Source of the DNA: an uncultured Collinsella sp.
GTDB lineage: Bacteria > Actinomycetota > Coriobacteriia > Coriobacteriales > Coriobacteriaceae
Reading direction: 5' to 3'
Assembly (NCBI GenBank): GCA_958403385.1
Contig: CATXXC010000019.1
Location: 1-45,351 of the forward strand
Length of the DNA stretch: 45,351 bases
The notes beneath the pieces are model-generated. The model saw only the letters and a program-made list of their open reading frames with translations, did not search any database and was not told where the DNA came from. Position numbers and translations under genes: made by a program. Numbering within the stretch: position 1 is the stretch's first letter; the number at the start of each line of letters is the position of its first letter. Below, one piece after another: positions 18,552 through 27,368 of this stretch.

Positions 18552-19817
18552 TTAAATACGCTGTTTGGGCTCGGTGACGATGGCTCGAACGATGCGGGGA
18601 CGATCGGTGAGGTCGTGGACGATACGCACGTCCGAAAGGCCTGCCTGGCGACAGAGCTCGGCCGCGGCATCGAGGGCGCCCTCGTAGAGCTCGCAGGCAA
18701 ACAGGCCGCCGGCGCGCAGCATGTAAGGCGCCGCATTGAGCAGGCGGCGGAAGATGTCCAGGCCGTCGGCACCGCCCTCGAGCGCCAAGTCGGGCTCAAA
18801 GTCCTTGACCTCGTGCGGCAGCGAGCGCATGACGCCGGTCGGGATGTAGGGCGGGTTGGAAACGAGCACGTCGAAGGTGCCCCACTCTTCGCGGGGAATG
18901 GAGCTCACCAGGTTGGTGAGACTAAAGGCAACCTCATCTGCCGTGAGGCCGAGCGCGTCGCGGTTTTTGGTGGCCAGATCGATGGCGCGCGGCTCGATAT
19001 CGGTGGCGGTGCAGGTAACGTGGCCGCGGCGCTCCCAGGCAAGGGAGAGCGAGATGCAACCCGTGCCGCAGCCGACCTCGAGAACGCGGGCGATACGGGG
19101 CTCGGCTGGGGCAGGCGCAGCGGCATCCTGAGCCGAAGCCGTCTCCTGGCCGGCACCCTCGATGGCGATGCCGTATTCGTCGAGCTCGGGCTCGGGGGTT
19201 TCCATGGCCTCTGCTTCTGCCGCTTCGGCTTCTGCTGCCTGCGCGGCGGCTTCCTCGGCCTCGCGGTCGGCCAGTTCCTCGGCATAGGCACGGCTGCCCA
19301 GCACGTCGCTGCCTAGTGCCGCCTCATCGGCAGCCGTCAGGTTAGCGGCACGGCGCTCGGCGGTCGCCCGTTCGTCTGCCAGCGCGGCCTCGGCCTTGCG
19401 TGCCTCCTCGACCTCATCGTTCCAAGGCAGCTCAACACGCTGACGGGCAGCAGCCTCGGGGCTCAGCACCTCGGCATCCAGATAATTGAGGACTTCCTCG
19501 ACGAGCATCTCGGTCTCGGGGCGCGGAATGAGCACACCGGGGGCGCACGCGACGTCGATCATGCGAAACTGCGTGCTGCCCGTGATGTATTGCAGCGGCT
19601 CGCCCTTAGCGCGGCGGACAACGGCCGCATGCATGGTCTCGAGCTGGGCCGCGTTAAGCGTCTCGTCCATACGCATATATAGGTCAATGCGCGCCAGGCC
19701 CGTGGCGGCGCACAGCAGCCACTCGGCAGAAAGACGGGGGTGCTCCTCGCCGCGCTCGGCCAGGTACTCCTTGGTCCACTCGAGACAACGCTTGATGGTC
19801 CAGATCTCGTTTGCCAT
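18552..19817 (-). CDS. prmC: Peptide chain release factor N5-glutamine methyltransferase with a large insertion
   Basis: Methylates the Gln of the GGQ motif of release factors. 421 aa instead of the usual 280-290. ATG 19817 (MANEIWTIKRCLEWTKEYL) follows GGGAGGGG. The N-terminal helical domain runs to LIPRPETEMLVEEVLNYL. Residues about 115-240 are then an Ala/Glu-rich, low-complexity, probably disordered segment with no family counterpart. The Rossmann methyltransferase core resumes at VLEVGCGTGCISLSLA, with NPPY at 321-324. Catalytic motifs are intact, so the enzyme is probably active. Its substrate gene prfA lies upstream, the usual pairing, but about 590 bp of non-coding sequence separates them. 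Confidence 0.93.
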   Translation of the reverse strand: MANEIWTIKRCLEWTKEYLAERGEEHPRLSAEWLLCAATGLARIDLYMRMDETLNAAQLETMHAAVVRRAKGEPLQYITGSTQFRMIDVACAPGVLIPRPETEMLVEEVLNYLDAEVLSPEAAARQRVELPWNDEVEEARKAEAALADERATAERRAANLTAADEAALGSDVLGSRAYAEELADREAEEAAAQAAEAEAAEAEAMETPEPELDEYGIAIEGAGQETASAQDAAAPAPAEPRIARVLEVGCGTGCISLSLAWERRGHVTCTATDIEPRAIDLATKNRDALGLTADEVAFSLTNLVSSIPREEWGTFDVLVSNPPYIPTGVMRSLPHEVKDFEPDLALEGGADGLDIFRRLLNAAPYMLRAGGLFACELYEGALDAAAELCRQAGLSDVRIVHDLTDRPRIVRAIVTEPKQRI

Positions 19818-20199
19818 GGGGCCCTCCCCTCTTAAGCGCCGGACGGCGCGCGAATGTCGGAGCAGATTGTACGCGAGGCCAGCGCATGGCAAGGGGCGAT
19901 TGAAGGCGATTATCGAGAATCAGCCCAGAATTTTGCTTGGAACCTGCCTGAAATGTTCATTCGTCGACGTCTAAATCTGCATTCGTCAAGCTTTTGGCAA
20001 GGTTGACCCAAAACTGACCAATATCTAACCAAATACTTGCCACATTACTTGACGAGCGACGCACCAAAAAGGGCCCCGCGACTTCTTGGACGATTTTTTG
20101 CGCAATATTTTCAATAGCAGATGCACACCGTTAATTGCTTTAAGCAGGCAAACAGCCTAAAGGCCATCACAACCGACTGAATAAAATATCAAGGCAATG
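19818..20199. other. Non-coding gap between prmC and the structured repeat
   Basis: No credible gene is seen. The stretch is more AT-rich than its surroundings. It contains an interrupted inverted repeat (TCGTCAAG at 19983-19990 with CTTGACGA at 20048-20055, and GGCAAG/CTTGCC nested inside) of unknown role. It may also hold the prmC promoter, but no convincing -35/-10 pair was found. Confidence 0.4.
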
Positions 20200-20406
20200 T
20201 CCCCAATGACTCCCTACGGATTATTTGACAACCAAGGAAACGCCGATGTTTTGGCAATGCCAGCGAGCGACGTCCAGGGCGAACAAGTTGGCATGAAAAA
20301 GGCAAGGCATAGACCTTCTGGTCATGTCTTGCCTTTTGAATGACAAATTGTCGCTCTGGACGGCGCACAGCGTCGAGCAGTTACGGCGTTTGGTAAAACG
20401 CCGTAA
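20196..20406. repeat. Structured intergenic repeat, copy B
   Basis: A divergent copy of the element at 4617-4786. A short remnant (AATGTCCCCAATGACT) precedes the 171-nt core (20236-20406). P1 is 20271-20282 with 20351-20362 (one G-U), P2 is 20297-20337 with loop TTCT, and P3 is 20381-20391 with 20396-20406. P3 ends one base before the prfA stop codon (minus strand). The stem sequences differ from copies A and D but pairing is kept. Confidence 0.78.
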
Positions 20407-20407
20407 C

Positions 20408-21475
20408 TTAAACGGCCTGTGCCAGCTTCTCGGCTCGCTCGGCGGCAGCGAGCGCCTCGATCACGGTGCCGAGCTGGTCACCCAGAAGGACGCCGTTGTA
20501 GGTGGAGTTGAAACCGATGCGGTGATCGGTCACGCGGTCCTGGGGCTGGTTGTAGGTACGGATCTTCTCGGAACGGTTGCCGTGGCCGATCTGGCTCTGG
20601 CGCTCGGCACCGAGCTCGGCCTGCTGCTTCTCGAGTTCCATCTCGTACAGACGGGCGCGCAGCATCTGCATGCAGACCTCGCGGTTCTGGATCTGGGAGC
20701 GCTGCTCCTGCGACTGCACCACGGTGTTGGTGGGCAGGTGGGTAATGCGCACGGCAGAGTAGGTGGTGTTAACGCACTGACCGCCAGGGCCGGAGGCGCA
20801 GTAGGTGTCGATGCGCAGGTCGGACTGGTTGATCTGGACGTCGATCTCCTCGGCCTCGGGAAGCACGGCGACGGTAGCCGTGGAGGTCTGAATGCGGCCC
20901 TGGGACTCGGTCTTGGGGACGCGCTGGACGCGGTGCACGCCGGACTCGTACTTCATGACGGAGTAGACGCGGTCGCCCTCGACCTTGAACTCAATGGACT
21001 TAAAGCCACCGGCCTCGCTGGGGCTGGAGTCGAGCACGGTAGTCTTCCAGCCGCGCGACTCGCAAAAGCGCTGATACATCTTGTACAGGTCGCCGGCGAA
21101 GATGGCCGCCTCGTCGCCACCGGCGGCGGAGCGGATCTCGACGATGGTGTTCTTGTCGTCGTTGGGGTCGCTCGGGATGAGCATGTACTTGATGTCTTCC
21201 TCGAGCTGGGGGAGCTTGGCCTCGTTTTCGGAGATGTCCATCTGGAGCATCTCCTTCTCATCGGCATCGGTAGTATCGTGGAGCATTTCCTTGGCAGCCT
21301 CGATGTCGTCGAGCGCGCCGATGTACTCGCGCGAGGCGGCGATGAGGTCGGACTGGTGCGCGTACTCCTTGTTGAGACGCGTGAACTCCTTGATGTCGGA
21401 GGCGACGGCCGGGTCGGAAAGCTTCTTCTCGAGCTCCTCGTAGGCCTTGATGATCTTTTCGAGCTTGTCGCGCAT
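20408..21475 (-). CDS. prfA: Peptide chain release factor 1
   Basis: Terminates translation at UAA and UAG. 355 aa from ATG 21475 with AAAGGAG upstream. The catalytic GGQ is in CASGPGGQCVNTTYSAVRI. The stop-codon-reading anticodon-like region is also present, in the RVPKTESQGRIQTSTATV segment. It pairs functionally with prmC downstream. Confidence 0.97.
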   Translation of the reverse strand: MRDKLEKIIKAYEELEKKLSDPAVASDIKEFTRLNKEYAHQSDLIAASREYIGALDDIEAAKEMLHDTTDADEKEMLQMDISENEAKLPQLEEDIKYMLIPSDPNDDKNTIVEIRSAAGGDEAAIFAGDLYKMYQRFCESRGWKTTVLDSSPSEAGGFKSIEFKVEGDRVYSVMKYESGVHRVQRVPKTESQGRIQTSTATVAVLPEAEEIDVQINQSDLRIDTYCASGPGGQCVNTTYSAVRITHLPTNTVVQSQEQRSQIQNREVCMQMLRARLYEMELEKQQAELGAERQSQIGHGNRSEKIRTYNQPQDRVTDHRIGFNSTYNGVLLGDQLGTVIEALAAAERAEKLAQAV

Positions 21476-21672
21476 GGCGGGACTCCTTTATATGCGTGAA
21501 GGTGAAAATCGGCAGAGTTGATGGGGCGCGCGGCGCCACTGCGGGGGTAAGCCCGGCTAGAACATGTCGATCTTCAGATACATGCGCATCCCTTCGCGTA
21601 TGGGGTACATAGTTGCGGTCTAACCCATACATGATAGCGTGCGCAGGCAAACCTGCATATAACCCGCACGGA

Positions 21673-21705
21673 TTGGTGCAAACAAACCTGACCCCATTGC
21701 ACCAA
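21673..21705. repeat. Palindromic element TTGGTGCAA / TTGCACCAA
   Basis: Nine-bp perfect arms flank a 15-nt loop containing CTGACCCC. It lies 16 nt past the M20 peptidase stop codon (minus strand), in the 245-bp gap before prfA. It could be a weak terminator or a REP-like repeat; there is a short T-run on the plus strand only. No promoter for prfA was pinned down in the rest of the gap. Confidence 0.45.
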
Positions 21706-21720
21706 GAGCTTGCTTTTTGG

Positions 21721-23136
21721 CTAGAGCGTCTGAAGCAGAGCGACGAGGAAGCGGATGCCCTGGAGGTAGGCGCGGCGGGTGATGCGCTCGTTGGTGCCGT
21801 GGACGCCGCGATCACACTCATCGTCATCAACCACAAAGGCCGAGAAGCGAATGCACTCAGGGCAAATGTGCTGGTAGTTGGCAGCGTCGGTCGCACCGAT
21901 CACGGTCGAGGGCACAATTGCCACTGGCTCGAATAATCCGTTTTCCGCCGTCCCCTTTGGATCACGGAAATAGCGGGCGGCGATGGAGCGAACCGCCCCG
22001 AGGCCGGGACCACCGATGCGCGGGGACGGCGAGGGTTCGGAGCTGCCGGGGCCCAGCTCCACTTCGACACGACCGGCAAGATCCGCCCCGGCAACCGCCT
22101 CACGGCAGCGCGCCACAACGTCGGCCACGCTTGTGCCCTCGAGCATACGGAAGTTGATGTTGGCCCACATATCCTGCGGCATCACGTTGGCGCCGGTGCT
22201 GCCACCCTCAATCTGGGTCGGCGCGCAGGTGGTCGTCACCAGCGGATAGAGCTTCTTGCTGGCAAGGCAATCGCGGACAATGGCGCCCCCGTTGGCGGCA
22301 ATTTCATCGGCCGTGTACAGCCCTAACTCGACAAGCTGGGCGGCAAGCAAGTCGGTCACGCGCGTCGGCCACTCGATATCGCAGATTGCGGTGATGGCAC
22401 GGCTGAGCACCTCGAGCGATGTGCCGCCGTAGGGGTTGGAGGAATGCCCGCCCTCACTCTTCGTCTTGAGCACGATATCGGCATAGCCCTTCTCCGCGAG
22501 GTCGGCATGCATAAGCCAGCCCTCGCCCGCACCGTACTCGACAGCCGGAACGATGCGGTAGTCGCCCTCGTCGATCAGGTACTCAAGCTCAATGCCGCGC
22601 TCCTCGAGCGCGCGGCCGATGGCGCCTGCGCCGTACTGCGTCGTCTCCTCGTCCTGGCCAAAGGCCAGGAGCAGCGTGCGCTCGTGCTCCCAGCCGTGCG
22701 CCAGCGCATACTCAACCGCCTCGACAATGCCTGCGACCTGGTCCTTCATGTCGATCGCGCCGCGGCCCCAGATGTAGGTGTCGTCCACGTGCCCGCTAAA
22801 GGGGGCATGTGTCCAGTCGGCCTCGGTGCCCGGCACCACGGGGACCACGTCCATGTGGCCCATGAGCATAACGGGCTTAAGAGCCGGATCGCTGCCGGCA
22901 AGCGTCACCAGCAGCGAATGGTCGATAAGCTCGACCTCGCCCGCCGCAAACACGCGCGGCCAGGCCTGCTGCATATAGGCGCGCAGGTCGTCGAAGGGCT
23001 GCCAGTCCACCGCCTCGGCATCCATGCTCGAGATGGTCGGAAACGACAGCACGCGGCCCAAGCGCTCGCACGCGCCTGCCTCGTCTATATCGGCAAAATC
23101 GTCCTCATGCGCAAAGAAGCGCCAAACCTCGGCCAT
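21721..23136 (-). CDS. M20-family metallopeptidase (carboxypeptidase S / PM20D1-like)
   Basis: 471 aa zinc peptidase, probably cytoplasmic. Di-zinc motifs: MLMGHMDVVPV, WGRGAIDMK, FGQDEETTQYGA, and a C-terminal RGVHGTNERI histidine. The lid/dimerisation domain is inserted after SEGGHSSNPYGG. The ATG at 23136 has AAAGGATG upstream. It follows the amino-acid ABC transporter genes with a 72-bp gap that holds a hairpin, so it could process imported peptides or acyl-amino acids. Substrate unknown. Confidence 0.9.
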   Translation of the reverse strand: MAEVWRFFAHEDDFADIDEAGACERLGRVLSFPTISSMDAEAVDWQPFDDLRAYMQQAWPRVFAAGEVELIDHSLLVTLAGSDPALKPVMLMGHMDVVPVVPGTEADWTHAPFSGHVDDTYIWGRGAIDMKDQVAGIVEAVEYALAHGWEHERTLLLAFGQDEETTQYGAGAIGRALEERGIELEYLIDEGDYRIVPAVEYGAGEGWLMHADLAEKGYADIVLKTKSEGGHSSNPYGGTSLEVLSRAITAICDIEWPTRVTDLLAAQLVELGLYTADEIAANGGAIVRDCLASKKLYPLVTTTCAPTQIEGGSTGANVMPQDMWANINFRMLEGTSVADVVARCREAVAGADLAGRVEVELGPGSSEPSPSPRIGGPGLGAVRSIAARYFRDPKGTAENGLFEPVAIVPSTVIGATDAANYQHICPECIRFSAFVVDDDECDRGVHGTNERITRRAYLQGIRFLVALLQTL

Positions 23137-23160
23137 GACATCCTTTCGATTGTGACGACA

Positions 23161-23184
23161 AAGGCCGCCCCACGGGAGCGGCCC
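23161..23184 (-). terminator. Hairpin after the amino-acid ABC transporter operon
   Basis: GGCCGCtCC/GGgGCGGCC pairing on the minus strand, followed by TTTGT; a modest terminator 25 nt past the ATPase gene stop. Confidence 0.55.
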
Positions 23185-23208
23185 TGCAACGCAAGCGTTT
23201 GCGGTCGG

Positions 23209-23994
23209 TTATTTGTCCTCGAGATAACGAGAGAGGAACTCGCGAGTGCGCTGGTGTTTGGGGTTGCCGAAGAGCTCGGCCGGCGCGGCGTCCTCGAGCA
23301 CCACGCCCTTGTCCATAAAGACCACGCGGTCGGACACGGTTCGGGCAAAGGCCATCTCGTGCGTGACGACGACCATGGTCATGCCGTCGGCAGCGAGCTT
23401 GCGCATGACCTCGAGCACCTCTCCCACGATCTCGGGGTCGAGTGCGGAGGTCGGCTCGTCGAACAGCATGATCTGCGGATTCATGCACAGGGCGCGCGCG
23501 ATGGCCACACGCTGCTTTTGGCCACCGGACAGGCGACCCACGGCGGCGTGCGCGAACTTTTCGAGCCCCACGCTCGCCAGATGCCCCATCGCGACCTTCT
23601 CGGCCTCGGCCTTGCTCATCTTTTTGAGCGTGACGGGTGCAAGCGTGCAGTTGTCGAGCACGTCCATGTTGTTGAACAGGTTAAAGCCCTGGAACACCAT
23701 GCCGATGTCCTCACGCAGCTTGTTAATGTTGCAGCGCTCGGCCGTAAGGTCCTGGCCGTGGAACCAGATGTGGCCCGCGTCCGGGGTCTCGAGCAGGTTG
23801 AGGCAGCGCAGGAAGGTCGACTTGCCCGAGCCCGAGGCGCCGATAATGGTAACGACCTCGCCGGGGTTAACGGACAGGTCGATGCCCTTGAGCACCTCGA
23901 GCGAGCCGAAGCTCTTGCGCAGGCCCTCGACGCGGATGAGCGGCTCATTGGTCTGTGCGGCGGCCGCGGTGCCGGTAGTGGCGATATCTGCCAT
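23209..23994 (-). CDS. Polar amino-acid ABC transporter, ATP-binding protein
   Basis: 261-aa ATPase of the GlnQ/HisP type. Start at ATG 23994 (MADIATTGTAAAA) with GAGGAG upstream. Motifs: Walker A GASGSGKSTFLRCLN, Q-loop VFQGFNLF, signature LSGGQKQRVAIARAL, Walker B IMLFDEPTSALDPE, and switch histidine in VTHEMAFA. Third gene of a binding protein-permease-ATPase operon. Confidence 0.95.
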   Translation of the reverse strand: MADIATTGTAAAAQTNEPLIRVEGLRKSFGSLEVLKGIDLSVNPGEVVTIIGASGSGKSTFLRCLNLLETPDAGHIWFHGQDLTAERCNINKLREDIGMVFQGFNLFNNMDVLDNCTLAPVTLKKMSKAEAEKVAMGHLASVGLEKFAHAAVGRLSGGQKQRVAIARALCMNPQIMLFDEPTSALDPEIVGEVLEVMRKLAADGMTMVVVTHEMAFARTVSDRVVFMDKGVVLEDAAPAELFGNPKHQRTREFLSRYLEDK

Positions 23995-24016
23995 GATGAT
24001 TCTCCTCGTCTTGAGC

Positions 24017-25165
24017 CTAGTTGGAGCTGGGCAGCGTTGCCGGGGCCTCGGCGCCGAGCTTTTTGCCAAAGGCCTCGAGCAGGCGGCTCGCCACGAGCGT
24101 CAGGATCAGGTAGACCACGAGCGCCACGCAGTAGACCTCCATCTGGCGGTAGTACACGCCGGCGACGGTGGTGGTGGCGTACATGAGGTCGAACACGCCG
24201 ATGACCGAAAGCACCGACGAGTCCTTGATGTTGATGATGAGCTCGTTGGTGAGTGCGGGGATCGCGTTTTTAATACCCTGGGGGAACACGACCTTGCGCA
24301 TGGCCTGCCACTGCGACAGACCCAGCGAGCGCGCCGCCTCGGCCTGGCCGGGATCGATGGACTCGATACCGCCGCGCAGGACCTCCATCATGTAGGCGGT
24401 GGAGTTGAGCGAGATGGTGACGAGACCGGCGGTGAAGGTACTCCAAATCTGGTTGGCCTGGGCGGTCTCGAAGCCCATGCCGCGCAAAACGGTGAAGCCC
24501 GCGTAATAGATGAGCAGGCCCTGGACCATCATGGGCGTGCCGCGCACGATGGTAGAGTAGACGGTCGCAAAGCCGCGGCCGATGCTCTTAAAGAAGCGCA
24601 CCAGATCGTTATCCACGCGGTCGAACGTCTGAATACGCAGGAACACAAAGAGCAGCGCCAGGAAAAAGGCGATGACGGTACCGAAGGTCGCAAGTGCGAT
24701 GGTGATCTCGATGCCGCGGATAAAGAAGTCGCCGCTCTTGTAGGTCATGTAGACCAGGCTCGACAAAAAGTCGCTGGGGTTGGAATCCGAGACAACGCTC
24801 ACCTGCACCAGGTCGATAAATGACATGACGCAGCGGTCGATAAAGAAGATCGCCGCGATGGCGACCACGACGTAGCTGCCTAAGCGTGCGCCACGACGGA
24901 AGCGCTCGGATGCGAACGGCGACGTTTCGCGATAGTCGTTCCAGTGCATAAGTTTGGTGACCAGCGCCGCCGCCGACACGACGAGCCAGGCCCAAAGGAT
25001 TGCCCAGAGGCAGTCTTGGAACACGCCCGTAGGCGCCAAGAAGCTCAGCGACGTGGGGTTGCGCTGGCTAAACGCCAGGCCGAGCGCCGCGATGACGCTC
25101 GTGCCCAGGTACACATAACGGTGGTCGGCCCTGATAAAGGAGGCCAGACGATTGATGGTTTTCAT
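24017..25165 (-). CDS. Polar amino-acid ABC transporter, permease
   Basis: 382 aa, longer than the usual 220-250 aa permease. About 150 extra N-terminal residues hold several more membrane helices before the standard permease core. That core begins near FFIRGIEITIALATFGTVIAF and contains the ATPase-contact loop EAARSLGLSQWQAMRKVVFPQ. Nine nt follow the binding-protein gene. The N-terminal extension is a feature seen in some actinobacterial and firmicute HisM-type permeases (inference). Confidence 0.92.
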   Translation of the reverse strand: MKTINRLASFIRADHRYVYLGTSVIAALGLAFSQRNPTSLSFLAPTGVFQDCLWAILWAWLVVSAAALVTKLMHWNDYRETSPFASERFRRGARLGSYVVVAIAAIFFIDRCVMSFIDLVQVSVVSDSNPSDFLSSLVYMTYKSGDFFIRGIEITIALATFGTVIAFFLALLFVFLRIQTFDRVDNDLVRFFKSIGRGFATVYSTIVRGTPMMVQGLLIYYAGFTVLRGMGFETAQANQIWSTFTAGLVTISLNSTAYMMEVLRGGIESIDPGQAEAARSLGLSQWQAMRKVVFPQGIKNAIPALTNELIINIKDSSVLSVIGVFDLMYATTTVAGVYYRQMEVYCVALVVYLILTLVASRLLEAFGKKLGAEAPATLPSSN

Positions 25166-25174
25166 GCTGCCTCC

Positions 25175-26101
25175 CTATGCCGGCTGACGGTCGAGGCACG
25201 CGTCCCACATTTGGTCGCGCTCCTCCTGGCTGACGCCCTTGAGCGTCTTGTCGATGAGCTTAAGCAGCTTATCCGAGCCCTTGCGGCAGCCGACGTTTGC
25301 CGTGACCTCCTGCTTAAAGCCCTCGCCTTCGGCAAATTGAATCGGCACGATACCCGGGTTTTGGGCCATATAGCCCTTCTCATTCTCGGTGTTGTAGGTC
25401 ACGGCGTCGCACGTGCCCTGCAGCAGGTTCGAAAACACCGTGGGAACCGAATCGACCGAGTTCTTGTGCACAACGCCCGGGATCTCGTCGATGACGGTGT
25501 CGAGCATGGTGTCCTTTTGGCCGAGCACCGTGGCACCGCTGAAGTCGCTAAGCTTGGTGGCGTTTTGGTAGGGGGAACCCTCTTTTACGAACAGGCCAAA
25601 GTAGCCAATGAAGTACGGGTCGGAGAAGCCGACCGACTCCTCGCGCTCGGGCGTGGCGCTCATACCGGCGATGATGAGGTCGATCTGGCCGTTGTTGAGC
25701 GAATCGATAAGGCCCGAGAAGCTCTGCTTGACGGCAACGGGCTCGCCACCGAGGGCCTTGCAGACGATCTTGGCGATCTGCACGTCGTAGCCATCGGCAT
25801 AGGCGCCCTGCACGTTGTCGATGGGGATGGTGTACTCACTGGCTTCGGAAACCTGCCAGTTGTACGGGGCGTAGGCCGCCTCCATACCAATGCGGATCTT
25901 GTCCTTGCCGATCACGGAATCGGACAGGTCGTCGCGACCGCCGCCCGTCGTGGGCTGAACCACCTTGAGCGTGGACGGGCGCTGACAGCCGGCGAGCGCG
26001 CCGGCGACGACGGAAGCGCTCGCAGCGAGAGCGCTACCCAAAAAGATGCGACGGCTGCATACCGGCTGGCGCTGCGCATCGCACTGTTGGGGAGAATGCA
26101 T
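25175..26101 (-). CDS. Polar amino-acid ABC transporter, substrate-binding lipoprotein
   Basis: 308 aa, family 3 solute-binding protein. The signal peptide carries a twin arginine (SRRIFLGSALAASAS) and a lipobox ending ALAGC, so it is probably a Tat-exported lipoprotein. The mature domain has typical SBP3 segments: IRIGMEAAYAPYNWQ, GYDVQIAKIVCKALG and DLIIAGMSATPEREESVGFSDPY. First gene of the operon. Substrate is probably a polar amino acid or cystine; not resolved. Confidence 0.93.
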   Translation of the reverse strand: MHSPQQCDAQRQPVCSRRIFLGSALAASASVVAGALAGCQRPSTLKVVQPTTGGGRDDLSDSVIGKDKIRIGMEAAYAPYNWQVSEASEYTIPIDNVQGAYADGYDVQIAKIVCKALGGEPVAVKQSFSGLIDSLNNGQIDLIIAGMSATPEREESVGFSDPYFIGYFGLFVKEGSPYQNATKLSDFSGATVLGQKDTMLDTVIDEIPGVVHKNSVDSVPTVFSNLLQGTCDAVTYNTENEKGYMAQNPGIVPIQFAEGEGFKQEVTANVGCRKGSDKLLKLIDKTLKGVSQEERDQMWDACLDRQPA

Positions 26102-26168
26102 AATCTGCCTTCCCTGTTGAATCGTACGCTAACGACTTAACAGGATACCGCTCAGCGTCACTTCCAGC

Positions 26169-26194
26169 AGATGCATATATAAGATGCATATATA
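26169..26194. promoter_or_regulatory. Two perfect tandem 13-bp repeats upstream of the binding-protein gene
   Basis: AGATGCATATATA occurs twice head-to-tail, about 70-95 nt upstream of the transporter operon start. The AT-rich TGCATA cores suggest an operator, perhaps for an amino-acid-responsive repressor, but the 13-bp period does not match known ARG-box spacing. Confidence 0.45.
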
Positions 26195-26220
26195 CAAATT
26201 AACGAACTGAAAACGATTGG

Positions 26221-26276
26221 TAGTCGTTGGGGACGTTCTTAAACGACTAGTCAAACAAGAACGTCCCCAACGACTA
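26221..26276. repeat. Long hairpin repeat R1, copy 1
   Basis: Perfect 20-bp arms (26221-26240 and 26257-26276; core GTTGGGGACGTTCTT) enclose a 16-nt loop containing GACTAGTC. Another copy with identical arms is at 33228-33283, and a one-armed remnant is at 4575-4594. It directly abuts structured-repeat copy C. Confidence 0.85.
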
Positions 26277-26277
26277 G

Positions 26278-26392
26278 GCATGAAAAAGGCAAGGCATAGA
26301 CCTTCTGGTCATGCCTTGCCTTTTGAATGACAAATTGTCGCCCTGGATGGCGCGCAGCGTCGACCGGCCCGCCGTTCGTCAGAACGGCGGAA
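26278..26392. repeat. Structured intergenic repeat, copy C (5'-truncated)
   Basis: Helix P2 (26284-26324, loop TTCT), the 3' strand of P1 (GCCCTGGATGGC region), the conserved GCAGCGTCG and helix P3 (26369-26377 with 26382-26390) are present. The conserved GCCGATGTTTTGGC and the 5' strand of P1 are missing; the R1 hairpin sits in their place. P3 ends five bases before the stop codon of the epimerase-like gene (minus strand). Confidence 0.75.
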
Positions 26393-26395
26393 CCT

Positions 26396-27289
26396 CTAGA
26401 GCAAAGTGACGCTAAAGCTGCGGACGTCCGTCTCGCCCGGCGCCAGCGTGATGGTGTTGACCTTGTGCTCAAAGACGTCGTCCTCGGTGTCCATGGTGGT
26501 GTGACCGGTCCAGGGCTCGAGCGCCACAAACGGGGCGTCGTTGGCGGCAGACCACACGCCGATGTACTTAAAGCCCTCAAAGTCGATCTTGACGCCATGG
26601 CCCGACTTGCGACCGCGCAGCGTGAGCGTGGAACCCGGGGTATCGGTGAACATGATGGCATCGTTATCGAAGCTGCGGTGCGTGATGGGCAGCACGTCCG
26701 AGTTATCGGGAGCCTTGTAGCTGTCCTCGAACGTCATGAGGCCATCGGGCGTGATGATGGGGGCCTCGTTGGTCCAAGCCTCGGTAAATGCCAGCTCGTA
26801 ATCCTCGAATGCCTCGTCCTCGGCACCGGGAGCGGGCACGTTAAATGCAGGGTGACCGCCCACCGAGAACGGCAGTTCTACGTCGCCGGTGTTCGCAACG
26901 GCAAAGGTCTGCGTGAGCGTGGCGTCGCCGGTTAGGGCATAGGTCATGTTGAGCTTAAAGTGGAAGGGGAAAGCCTTGAGCGACTCGGGCGTATCGGTGA
27001 TCTCGTAAGTTACCGAGGAGCCGTCCTCCGAGACCTCGACCAGCTTGTGCTCGACGATGCGCGCGAGTCCGTGGCGCGGCATCTCGCAGGTGCCAGCCGC
27101 AGACGTCGCCGTGTTGTTGCGCAGTGAGCCCACGATGGGGAACAGAATGGGCGCATGCTTGCCCCAAAAGGCCGGGTCGCCCTGCCACAGATACTCGTTG
27201 CCGTCGAGGGCAAGGCTCGTGAGCTGGGCTCCCATGGAATCGATGGCCGCGGTGAGGCCGCCGCGCTTGATGGTGGTGACGGTGGACAT
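26396..27289 (-). CDS. Aldose 1-epimerase family protein
   Basis: 297-aa galactose-mutarotase-fold protein (LacX/YeaD-like subgroup). It would interconvert alpha and beta anomers of sugars or hexose-6-phosphates. ATG 27289 (MSTVTTIKRGG) is chosen because GGAGGAAG precedes it. Seen: LWQGDPAFWGKHAPILFPIVGS, PRHGLAR (conserved His), FSVGGHPAFNVP (second His) and a late ALEPWTGHTT segment. No sugar-catabolic partners are adjacent, so the substrate is unknown. Confidence 0.88.
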   Translation of the reverse strand: MSTVTTIKRGGLTAAIDSMGAQLTSLALDGNEYLWQGDPAFWGKHAPILFPIVGSLRNNTATSAAGTCEMPRHGLARIVEHKLVEVSEDGSSVTYEITDTPESLKAFPFHFKLNMTYALTGDATLTQTFAVANTGDVELPFSVGGHPAFNVPAPGAEDEAFEDYELAFTEAWTNEAPIITPDGLMTFEDSYKAPDNSDVLPITHRSFDNDAIMFTDTPGSTLTLRGRKSGHGVKIDFEGFKYIGVWSAANDAPFVALEPWTGHTTMDTEDDVFEHKVNTITLAPGETDVRSFSVTLL

Positions 27290-27368
27290 GCTACTTCCTC
27301 CAAAAGTAAACAATAGTGTCGAGGGCTATTGTGCCACTCTTGGCGGCAAGGAGAAGCGGCAGGCGCAG

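Noticed and set aside
21557..21589. Mini-gene of 10 codons (MRMYLKIDMF) upstream of prfA with GAAGGGATG before it
   Set aside because: A start, ribosome-like site and stop exist, but there is no attenuator structure or homologue to support a leader peptide.
26169..26194. ARG box (ArgR operator) for the tandem repeats
   Set aside because: The TGCATA cores are suggestive, but the 13-bp period and lack of the TGAAT-ATTCA pattern do not match known ARG boxes.
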